Source: Apostichopus californicus (lineage: Eukaryota; Echinodermata; Holothuroidea; Aspidochirotida; Stichopodidae). Taken from it: DNA of 37,871 nt. Below, in pieces: positions 1-9,748 of the stretch (positions are counted from its first letter, which is position 1; each line of letters starts with the position of its first letter). The notes below the pieces were generated by a model, which had not been told where the DNA came from, searched no databases, and worked only from the letters and a program-made list of their open reading frames with translations. The stretch is taken from assembly GCA_020650975.1 (NCBI GenBank), contig JAIPMN010003437.1:1505-39375 (forward strand). The letters are read 5' to 3'. The position numbers were made by a program, and so were the translations under genes.

Positions 1-837
1 ACTAGCCAACCATGAATTGTTAAATCCCCCCATTGTAACCTGGCAGAACATGTTAAAGTGCACATGTCAATACTGAATAAAAACAAGAAAACTAAAAGGC
101 AAACCTGATGCAGTGATTGGTCCATATACTTTGCAGTGAAGTGATGTTATGTTGTTGGTGATCTGGTGCAGAGATACGGAAAAAGGAGAGGAAATTAAAA
201 TGCAGGTTTATTCTTGTAGAACAACTTCCCGTAAGTCTGGATTGCTAACGAACCACGACTCCCATGACGTTTATTTGTCATCGTTCAATGAACAATAAAC
301 CAAAATCACTGTCGTTTGCTATCTTTGGTGTGATGGAGATTTTATGATAAAAACCAGCTCAAAAAAAAAACCAGCTCAAAAAAAAAACAAATCTTATTCC
401 ATTGGGAGATGCCAAATTTTTGCTGTTTATGTTCCTCCATATACACAAATGAAGCCTTGAGAATAGTCTCAAAATTTCAAGGTCGACCAGCCCACCCAGG
501 AATTTTTTTTTCAAGCTCTTCTTTGTTCATAGGCATGACTTTTTTATCCTTTCTTTGATAGAAGTCAGTTTTAATTGTGATGGAAAAAAATATTCAGTTT
601 TAATCATTTTTATCATTTATCAAATACTGGAGCAGCATTTTTAGACTTTCGTTAATGTATACATGTGTGATGGCAAAAGCATGTGAATTCAGGCTGACTA
701 CCCTAAAGTTATTGTAACATTAGCCAGGCCTGATGAGAGGAAGGTGCCAGGGCGGATACAGTCTTGGGACACAGGGTCAATTGTAGGACCCTGGAAAATA
801 CGAGATGAACGATAATGTATTCTAAATCTCATAATAT

Positions 838-1224
838 ACTTAGAGCAGGGGTTCCCTAACTGGGGTGCATGAACCCCCAGGGGGTGCGTGAGTCCATCCC
901 AGGGGGTTCGTGAGACGTTTCTGAAAGTCAAAACTAGAGTACTTTTTGTTGAACTAAAATCTGATATATCATATAATTTAGTAGGGTACAAAAATCGTAC
1001 CCATGGACAAACTCTTTTTGTGTTCCATACGCATATGTTGCCATAGTAGTACCGTACCGTGCATGTGATAAATAACTGAATTATGAAACAGACACAGGCT
1101 GTTATGTGTATTATAGTATAATAATGACTCAGATCATGTCTCGAAAAGTTGGGGGTTCGTGGACAACTCTGACATCCACAGGGGGTTCGTGGGGGGATAA
1201 AATTAGGGAAACCCTGACTTAGAG
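838..1224. mobile_element. hAT-type MITE with perfect 8-bp target duplication
   Basis: The element spans 846-1216 (371 bp) and is flanked on both sides by the identical octamer ACTTAGAG (838-845 and 1217-1224). The ends are inverted repeats: CAGGGGTTCCCTAA at the left and, read on the other strand, CAGGGTTTCCCTAA at the right (13 of 14 match). An 8-bp target duplication with CAGGG-type termini is the signature of the hAT superfamily. No transposase ORF is present, so it is a non-autonomous copy. Several GGGGGTTCGTG motifs recur inside. It sits in the last visible intron of PUS3. Confidence 0.9.
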
Positions 1225-2457
1225 ACACATGAAGGCTCCAGACAGGTGCGTCGATGGCCTAACTGTCCTGGTCTACACTTGGCTCTCAAAGTTCCAGAAA
1301 TTAGCTCCTCAGTTCAAAGACAAATTCTTCCCAGTGATATCAGCACCGAAGGCTACTTCCGATTGTTCTATAAATTGACTTACACAAATAACAGTAATTC
1401 TGTCAAAATTTTTGTTATTTTACCTCTCACCTTAGAATGTCTAAAAATTTTTGAAAACATCATCTCCCCAGTGTAGGCTATATTTAAGTATTTTTAGTTT
1501 TAATTTTATTTGCTATTTGTGTTATTATTAAGAGCAACATATCTGTCAACAAAGGTCAATTACTTAATATGTGAAATGAGAGGAAGTAAAGTCTGTGATT
1601 AAATAGGCTTCTCAATTTCGGATGATGAAATTTGGAGGTTTAATTGATTGTTTTGTAAAGTTGACGTCGATCTATCATCAAACCACTAATTAGCATAATA
1701 TAGAGAAATGTTTCAAAGGATGAATTCAACAACAAGTTTTCTACGGCTTATTTACAATGTACTGAAGAGGATTTCCTTCTTAAACTGAACAATTTTTCAT
1801 GCTATTGTTTTAAACAAAAAATGTCCATCCTACTGAGTTGAGAGACAAATAGGATGCATTCCATACCAGGAAGAAGATCAAATCCAGAAGAAATCAAGGA
1901 AATCATTTATGGGGTCTGATTGTATGACGTATTAAAGGCACTGAAGACTTTCCCTAAACCGCGTGCCGCCCTCTGAAAAAGCCAACTTTCCATTGCTTGC
2001 AAGTGAAGTTTTTTTCTTGTCGCTACAAAATGCAGACAGTAATGAAATGTGATACCTTGTTATCTTTTATCTAGACCTGAGATGTCCATCGCTACTATGT
2101 ACATTGTGTTGTGGGTATTGACCGTAGCTGTATGTATTGACTGTACACTAGTGTCTAATTACCGACGGTAGCAAGCTGTGTGTGTATTATCTGGGATCGA
2201 TGGTGGTGTCTAACACTTCTGTTACATCTCATTCGAAACTAGGTCAGATTACCATCATCAGACGTTTCTTTGTGCGCGAGTCTTCACACCCTTTTAACCA
2301 CGCCCGTCAGTTGTTTGCTTTCTCAAAGTTATGTGCCGATATTGTCAGGTCACTTGTTTGCTGACATGTCTTTTTGTGTGGAAATAATTACTTGTAAATC
2401 CAACCATTTTCACTAGCTCCAAGGTATAACGTGTAATAATATATTCAAAATGTTTTT

Positions 2458-2700
2458 GGAGCATACATAGAGGTTACGTAGTGTGTGAAGATAATGGATT
2501 CTTTGTACATGAACTGTATAAGAAATGCTTTGCAAGTATTGCTATGTGATACCTAATAAATTATTCAATTTTTTTGGGAGCATATATAGAGGTTATGAAG
2601 TGTGTGAAGATAATGGGTTTCTTCGTACAAGAACTGAATAAAAAATGCTTTGCACTTGCAAAGCATGTTGCAATGTGATATCTAATAAATGATTCCCTGG
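2458..2700. repeat. two-copy tandem duplication, ~119-bp period, second copy with a hairpin
   Basis: Two diverged copies begin with GGAGCATAYATAGAGGTTA (from ~2459 and ~2578) and share GTGTGTGAAGATAATGG, GAACTG, AAATGCTTTGCA and CTAATAAAT. The second copy alone contains a perfect palindrome: ATGCTTTGCA (2645-2654), CT, then TGCAAAGCAT (2657-2666). A weaker look-alike with TGCTTTGCACTTG and AAATGATTCCCT occurs at about 5385-5457, so this may be a dispersed repeat. Confidence 0.65.
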
Positions 2701-2724
2701 ATTCAGTAGGTCATGAGTACATAC

Positions 2725-5700
2725 CATCACTGTAAATCCAGTCTACAGCCTCAAACCCACAGTCGTAGAGCACCAACGGATATTCGGCCGCCATCGAATA
2801 CTGCGGTTTACGAGGGTTCTTGGAAACATCAAGTAACTCATCAATGATCTGAAAAATGAAACAATAATTACCCTATATATATTTCAATTTCTCCATGATT
2901 TGGAAAATACCCAGCACGAACTAATATCATCCTGTAGTAAAGATGAAACAACTGAAAAGAAGTCCATAGGTTTCTATACTAATGATATACACCCCCCCCA
3001 AAAAAAAACATCAACGAATATATGTATCTGATTTACTGGTTGAAAGAAAATTCATCCCCTTACCTAAATCCATTGGGGAGGGAGGAGCTTAGAATTTATT
3101 CCCCAACCAATCAAATCCTGATGCTTGTCAATGACAAAAGGTTCTTATCTCTCTCTTCTCTTACCTCTGATTTTTCTCTGTGCTGACCAATCATAAACAG
3201 GATAGCCACAATACAACGAATCTGATGATACAGAAAGGCAAGTCCCGAGATTGTGACCTCGTACATTTGAAAGCCATCCTCCCTGGAATGCGACGATGAG
3301 AAACAAGGATATTATTTAAGGACCATGTGTCATTAAAGCTTATTAGAGCAGTTCTTAACTAATGTAGTGATAATGCCACAAGATTTCAAAGGTAAATGGT
3401 GGGTGAGGGGTGGGGTGTAAACAATGTCTATAAATCTTCTAAACATGAAGTTGTTTCACTTAGATGAAAATAAATACTGACCAGAGTTATTCTTTTTCTT
3501 AGAGAAGGATACCACGGTTATCATATTTTATCTGAGAGAAAGAGGGCAAGTAGCTATATGGAGGGTGGGTTCAAAGTTGAGGGGTTTCTCTCCCCTTTGC
3601 CAAGATGTGCGTAACCAAATTCCAGCTAAAAAAATATGCCATTTAAGATAAGAATGGTTTTGAAGGACTTCTACGGTTGACAAATTTAAATTTCTGTTCT
3701 TAACTTGGAATAGCTCGATGGCCAAATTACTACTCAGACAGTTGCTATTCCACTGTATTTATTACAACTTTGTCAGACGTAGGCAAAAATCTAAATCCAC
3801 CCGGTCGCTCACATTAGGTGGAAACCTGGACATGTGGTTACCCCAGTCACACCCAACAGTTATCAAACAACAACATATATACTTAATTGCAATGGGGGAA
3901 GAATAAAACAAAACAAGTATTGCTGTTATTATTTATTAATATAAATTAACCACAATTTTAACCCCAGTTAGCTGTATTCCCTGTAAATTAGTTTTAAAGA
4001 TATTAATTTGTAAAATGCTTATTTCTGGGTTAATTATCAAATGGTTCAAGACTACCACTCAGAGGCATACCTATTATGAACATATGGACCTATATTTAAG
4101 AAAAGAGTAAAAATATAACCAACGGGTCGTTAACGAATCTCTTTAATTTACCTGCTATCAACTGGTTGAATATCAACCGAGACAATACGTCGAATGAAAG
4201 TAACAACTCCATTAGCTACGTCCATCTAAAAAGGACAAAACACATTGATAAAATATACATTCATTTTTCATACTTTTCATACTTTTTCTTATTTTCATTT
4301 TTCAGTCTCTTTTATGTAATCAATTTATTAACCTGAGTCATGACTTACTACGACACGGACTGATTAAAAGTCGCTTTTGCATCTCTGAAGAGAAACATGA
4401 TGATGTATAAATGTTTATAAATGAAATGTGCAACCAGCTCCTTTTCCTAAGTTAGAACAAACATTCACCATTACAATCAGAATCTAATAAACCTTCATAC
4501 CTTGCAAAAGTTTCTAAAGTCGTGTTCACCGATCAGCTTTCGTGAGGCTTCTTTCATGAGCTGCAAAGAAAAGAAGAAAAAAGTTGTTTGTTTGTCAAGA
4601 AGCAGGTTTTGGGTTCATCCATAAATTAACATTTTCATTTAGTGGAGTGTCAATTCTTTCTGATGATAATTTTAGCATCACCAGACTTAACTGGTACAGG
4701 TAAGAGTAAGCGAACACACATGAAATTTGTTTCTGTTAATAGACTTAATTAATTTCACATGCCATAAAGTCAGTGATCAGATAATGCAAGAAGCAATCAT
4801 ATCTAGCTGCCATATGTTATTCTGCCTACAGGCATTATTGCATAATATTTACATCTGCATTTCGGGAGTCAACAATCCAAGCCTCATACTGATGAGAGGA
4901 GTAAAATCTGCTCCATCTACTATAATTTCGAGAGGCAACAATAACAACCTGTAACTGATGAGAGCAGTGGGGGATGTGGGATGGACGCAGCATATCAACT
5001 TTATTGTCTATGATACAGATATTAATGAACGTTTACTGTAATTAAACCAACCAAACGTTTACACACGTGTGTATTTAAAATACCATTCAAGATGATTCAT
5101 TTTGGCTTTTTACAGGATATGTTAGCTAAATTAAAAAGGAAAGAGAGAAATAGAGAGAGAGAGGGGAGAAAGGATTATGGGGATCGAGAACTAGTTTGAG
5201 AGCAAATTATTGAATTAAAAAAACAAATTTCATGTCCAACATGAGTACACAACAGCTAATAATCAAGCGTATCCATACCCTCACCCCACCCCTCCACCAC
5301 AGGGAATAAATTTTTAGTGTTCAAATTTTGATGGCTCTAACAGTTTGTCTCACAGAAAATACTATGGCGACTGTGTGCAAACACTGCTTTGCACTTGTAT
5401 AGCAGTCTGACCACTTAGCGTAGCACATTCTGAGAATATTGGATAAATGATTCCCTCAGCACTCAAAATAAGTTAAATTATAGCAAGGTAAAATTTTTTT
5501 AAATGAACCACTTTACTTCAGTATAAATGTCAGTATGTACCTATAATTTCTACCTGCCCTCGCCCCACACCCCCCCCCCCCCCGGTTCGGCTCTCTCACC
5601 AGTTGATTACTCACTTGTATGTCTAAGTTGCCTTGAGGAAAGAAGTACTTGTAGGTCCTGTACTGGCAGTCAAACCTAGAAAACATTCATTATAAAAAAG

Positions 5701-8700
5701 ATAATCATGATAAAATTCTGGAAAATCAACAAATTTCAGTACATGACAAAAAACTTTTGACTAAAAAAATAGTATATATTCCATCAAAATATGTACTCAG
5801 GCTGTCCAGCACTCCCTTCTGAAAAATAAGGATGCATGTAGGGAATTAAAAATGTAGTGAAAGTAGGGCATATGTTGGGAAGCTAAAAGGAAATAGCAGT
5901 CAAAACTTTGGACTGAAACAGACAAGTAGCAAAATGTTTCATGTCTATATTAGAAAATAAATGTGTCAAATAACATCAAGTGTATGTGAATGATAATATG
6001 TCATTTGTGGGGCTTCCTGTAGTGCTCTGTGCTGCAACACATTAAACAAAATTCCCCATAATCTTGATTTCCATACTCACACAGGTGATAAGCACAGTAC
6101 TTTACTGCATTTTGAAATCACACTTAACTCAGCAAAACAGTAAAAAAGTAGATATTTGATGAAAAAGTAGATATTTAGTAACAAGTAGGAACAATTTGAT
6201 AGGGAAAAGTTAGATTACTGGACAGCTTGCATTTTAAAATATCACAAACATGTGTTCGTCACTGTCAGTGTCTAGATATGAGGGATGAAATCACAAGAAT
6301 ATCAGCAACTCACCTCGTCATCTAAACTTCACACCAGGCACTACTAGAAATTGTAATATGTATCTACGGCTTTTCTTTTCATTTCAGTATAACTGTATTG
6401 TCTTTATACTGTCAAAACATATCCTGAAATTTATAAATCATTACATGCATTAAGCAATCCAAATTAGGGGAATTGTTTTGGGGGCAAAACAGGAAAGTAT
6501 TCAAATTACGTTTGACATACCAAATAAAACTTGTGGGATAAAAGCGGAAAGTTTAATCACAACATCTCTAGGCATTCTGGGTTTTCAGACAAACAGAGTT
6601 CCCACATTTGAAGGACTTTTCTATTTAGAAACTTAAGAAATTTGGTGACCCTTTTATAAACACAACCAGCTGTTTTGAGATAGGAAGAGTGAAACCAAAC
6701 CTTGCACTGTAAGAAGGATCTACAGGAGCCCAAGCGAGGGCTCTGATATCCGGTGGCAAAACTCTGTTCAGCACGTTGACGTAATCTAGCTCTTTGACGT
6801 TTCTGACGTCTGTAGGGGCAAAAAAGTGAAGAATTGTAAACTTTATTAACCTTACAACGCTGCCAATTAATTTTTGAATACATTAAAATCATTTAACAGG
6901 ATTTAATATACCATTCTGGCTTTATGTTTTATTAGCATACTAATCGAAATGTTTATTTAAAACTATTAATATCAATAAGGGCCACAACAGACAAATCATA
7001 TCTCAGATAGATTGGCCCTGGAAGAGGCTAGCTACTGGGCACTAAAAATAATATCCAGTGCTAGAAGCTTTAAACCTGAGGTGATGCAATCCAGGGATGA
7101 CTGAAATATGGCTAAAACTTGTACCTGGGCCTAAAAGACCTTTCATAGCATATACTCAATATTATCACATGACATTACTTAATTCTATGAAACTAACCTT
7201 TGCCCGGTTCAGTTGTTGAATTCTCCTTTTGGATCACTCCCAGTCCTTCCCGTAGATTTGATCTGACGTCTAGAGTGATCACCTGACCAAACGCACTCAC
7301 TCCTTTGTCCGTCCGTCCACATCGAGAATAGTTGGAGGATGGCCTGTCTTCTATTAGTTTAGTCTTAAGTAGAGCCTCAAACAAAAAGAACTGTACGAAA
7401 AATGAAAAAAGAGAACAAAGAATACGACTGATATAAATAGCTTAAAGTGGTTTCTCTTCTTTCTAGCCTTGAATGTTGAAGTTGCAAAATTAGGAAGATT
7501 GTAAAAGAACAACAGAAAACTAACTGGAAAACTAAACAAATTATGAAATGAGCAAAGAAATGTTTTCCAGCTCAAATCATTCCACCCCAAACTTTCCTTG
7601 CTGTTTTCATTGGAATTGTTTTTGATTTTCTCACCTCAATTGTTGTATCAATATTCTCTTGTGCAGCAAATCCATGGTAGTCCCATCCGAGGTAAGCTAC
7701 TCGCAGGGCGATATGGCGTTTATGGAACCTGGAAGATTAGAAGCAACTTGCAGTCTATTTTTTGTTGAAAACCAAAGCACTACTATACTTAAATTTCCTG
7801 AGACACAATGGACAACTTGTAGTGAGCTGAAAATTCCATGAAATATTTATAGTCACATGCAATCCTTCGTTTGAGCAAATTGAACAACTTGATGTAAAAA
7901 TTGCATTTCATATTTTCGCAACCGTCTTAGCATAGATTTCTCATGGAGGGTAGATGACTAGAGGAGGAAGGAGAAGGGCTGGACGGAGAGGTGGTACCAT
8001 TAAACAATAGTGACGAACTCTGCAGAAATCTGAAACTAAATCATTACCAAGCATTTCAAGTTACTCCTAATTGAATATCTTGATACAGCCCACAAGAAAA
8101 GAAGGGAAGATGGCAAACTAGGAATTTTCTATTTCGTGACAGCCTTGACTATGTACAGTAAATTCTCTATCTACTACTACAGTACATCTGCATCCTTCGA
8201 CAAAATGGAGGTCACATTTGAAGCCATGATCGACTCATACACGACAAAAAAGTATGTACAGTACTTACAGGATTTTCTCATCAAACTTATCTATAGCACT
8301 CAAAGAGAATGAATACTGGATCCTCCACCCCACCCAAATATTGCCATATATGCAAAAGGGAACTCATCTCCAAGCAATGAGGTACTTGGCTATATTAAAT
8401 GAAAACACCACAGGCTCTGTGCAAATTTTCCTGTATATTGTTACATCTAAAAAGTCTGGTAAGGCAGAGTGAAATGCTTAACTACTGTAGAAAGCAACTT
8501 GCCAAAAAAATAGGCCATTTAGTACTGCTGTGAATAAATATACCCGCTCTACAATCTTTTTCAAGAACGTTCTTAGGAAAACTTCAAAACAATCAAATTA
8601 CGATACCTCTTAAAATCAAAAGGCCTCTCAAACTTTTTCTTTATCTTCTTATATGCTTTCTCTGTGGCTTGAATTGTGGTTGATCCTTTGCAGTTTCGTA

Positions 8701-9568
8701 GTTCCTTCTTCAAATTTGAAACTTGACTTTTCAAGTCAGAGATGATTCTCATAAGGTCCTGGTTAAAGAACATATGAACCACTTAAGATGCAATAAAACT
8801 AGACATGCATACTCGATGCATCAAGCGTGTTTGAAGCATATAAAACAGTAATGAAATGTCATGAAAACAGTCCTGGTTTGTTCACAGATGGTGCAGGAAT
8901 ATTAATTTGCAAAATACGTATGGGCATTTTCCTTAAGGATCTGGATGATGTCAAATAATGGAACGGCAATGTGTGAAATCAAGTTTAATCAGAATACTTG
9001 ATCATATAAACCTTGATGGGACTGACGTCTTTACATTGAACTGATACATGTTTCCTAGCTATTTATGGGAGTAGCCAACTGCTGTAGGTATGTCATTTTT
9101 AAAGGTCAAAGCAAGTTCTTACCTAGACGCTCTGATGCTCCAAATTATTCTGAACTATTTTATTCAACATCTTGACAAATTAAATTACTTAGTGAGTTCT
9201 GGGCATGAATGAACAATATCTAGCATAGGCCTATTTAGGGAAAATACTGACAACCATTAAGCATGCCTTGTTTTAAGCTAAATAATTGTGCTAACTAGCT
9301 GTTACTATGGTGGACAACGCACTAAATTGCCTAATACCTGACCCATGCAAACACTAACCCATGGACACTGTAACTGTTTGTGCATAATACTAACATACTG
9401 TGGGCTACGGTAGCGTGACTTGTATTATTTCGCACAATCGATCCATACAAGTTAAATATCGGTAACCATAATGGATCGTGACAAATGTCGTGAGAACTTA
9501 AAAAGTTTGATTATTTCAATACAAACCTCACGGCTAAGATTTTCAGAGTTATTTAGTTCTGATGACAT
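2725..9568 (-). CDS. PUS3: tRNA pseudouridine(38/39) synthase, PUS3/DEG1 family, 10 coding exons, C-terminus outside window
   Basis: Exons in gene order: 9568-9527, 8758-8607, 7728-7635, 7390-7198, 6809-6701, 5675-5615, 4560-4501, 4225-4152, 3282-3165, 2848-2725. All are bounded by AG/GT and the phases join without a break (342 codons plus one base). The family isomerises uridine 38/39 of the tRNA anticodon arm to pseudouridine. Residues ~15-55 form a short basic coiled coil ([16 protein letters not shown]). Then come the TruA-fold segments [19 protein letters not shown], the catalytic loop [17 protein letters not shown] (Asp ~124), [36 protein letters not shown] and [18 protein letters not shown] (~274-291), ending at [17 protein letters not shown]. 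The human protein is about 480 aa, so roughly 130-140 residues are missing. The last exon seen ends in phase 1 at a good donor (2724-2723), and I see no continuation in 1-2722, so the rest should lie beyond position 1. The start ATG (9568-9566) is the first in frame and opens a 14-codon exon. No disabling change is seen. Confidence 0.95.
3283..4151. other. PUS3 intron 8, nothing recognised
   Basis: The intron lies between exons 4225-4152 and 3282-3165. It is AT-rich, with no repeat ends or RNA structure I can support. Short ORFs at 3528-3725 and 3718-3906 show no family resemblance. Confidence 0.5.
4561..5614. other. PUS3 intron 6, simple-sequence tracts only
   Basis: The intron contains a GA-rich tract (~5140-5172) and a poly-C run (~5567-5583). 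The poly-C run sits about 30 bp from the exon at 5615. I see no other feature. Confidence 0.5.
5676..6700. other. PUS3 intron 5, nothing recognised
   Basis: AT-rich sequence between exons 6809-6701 and 5675-5615. No mobile-element ends, RNA gene or coding segment could be supported. Confidence 0.5.
7729..8606. other. PUS3 intron 2, nothing recognised
   Basis: Lies between exons 8758-8607 and 7728-7635. The ORFs at 7659-7841 and 8254-8472 are chance reading frames; the first is antisense to exon 3. Confidence 0.5.
8759..9526. other. PUS3 intron 1, nothing recognised
   Basis: A 768-bp intron between the 14-codon first exon and the coiled-coil exon. No repeat or RNA gene is recognised. Confidence 0.5.
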
Positions 9569-9744
9569 ATTTTATCGGAAATGATAAACTACTATTCAAG
9601 CTGAAACATCAATTTACGAGGACGAAACTATTCGTCGGCTGTCATTTCATAGAGGTTGCACAAAACTAATTCTGTGCTCGTATAGCCGTGCGTATCCAAC
9701 CAAGTACCGGTTCAAACGTACCAGATTTGAATGGAAGAAAGGAA
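9569..9744. promoter_or_regulatory. bidirectional promoter interval between PUS3 and WRAP73
   Basis: Only 176 bp separate the two start codons, which face away from each other, so both 5' UTRs and both core promoters must fit here, or start inside the opposite gene's 5' end or in an upstream non-coding exon. I see no TATA box at a sensible place. A CGGAAAT sequence (9576-9582) resembles an ETS-family site, common in TATA-less bidirectional promoters; this is a weak match. Transcription start sites cannot be read from the sequence. Confidence 0.7.
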
Positions 9745-9748
9745 ATGA
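9731..9748 (+). promoter_or_regulatory. five-codon upstream ORF overlapping the WRAP73 start codon
   Basis: An upstream ATG at 9731 is followed by four sense codons (Glu Glu Arg Lys), and its TGA stop (9746-9748) overlaps the WRAP73 ATG (9745-9747) as ATGA. If the mRNA 5' end lies upstream of 9731, ribosomes would meet this mini-ORF first and could reach the main ORF by leaky scanning or by termination-reinitiation. Whether it is in the transcript is unknown. Confidence 0.5.

Larger units (their letters stand above)
1..2722. other. PUS3 intron 10 (partial), no coding sequence recognised
   Basis: This stretch lies downstream, in the transcribed sense, of the last visible PUS3 exon. Apart from the hAT MITE (838-1224) and the tandem duplication at 2458-2700, I see no exon, RNA gene or element with clear ends. 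ORFs here are short and lack any family resemblance. The missing PUS3 C-terminal segment was searched for by eye on the minus strand and not found. Confidence 0.6.

Noticed and set aside
698..1228. 176-codon minus-strand ORF
   Set aside because: It runs through the hAT-type MITE and its flank, has no family resemblance and no splice context.
1935..2020. possible dispersed repeat around GGCACTGAAGACTTTCCC
   Set aside because: It looks repeat-like from memory of marine genomes, but there are no ends, duplication or second copy in this window to support it.
6557..6892. 111-codon minus-strand ORF
   Set aside because: Wrong frame over PUS3 exon 5 (6809-6701); the true exon is read in another frame with matching splice phases.
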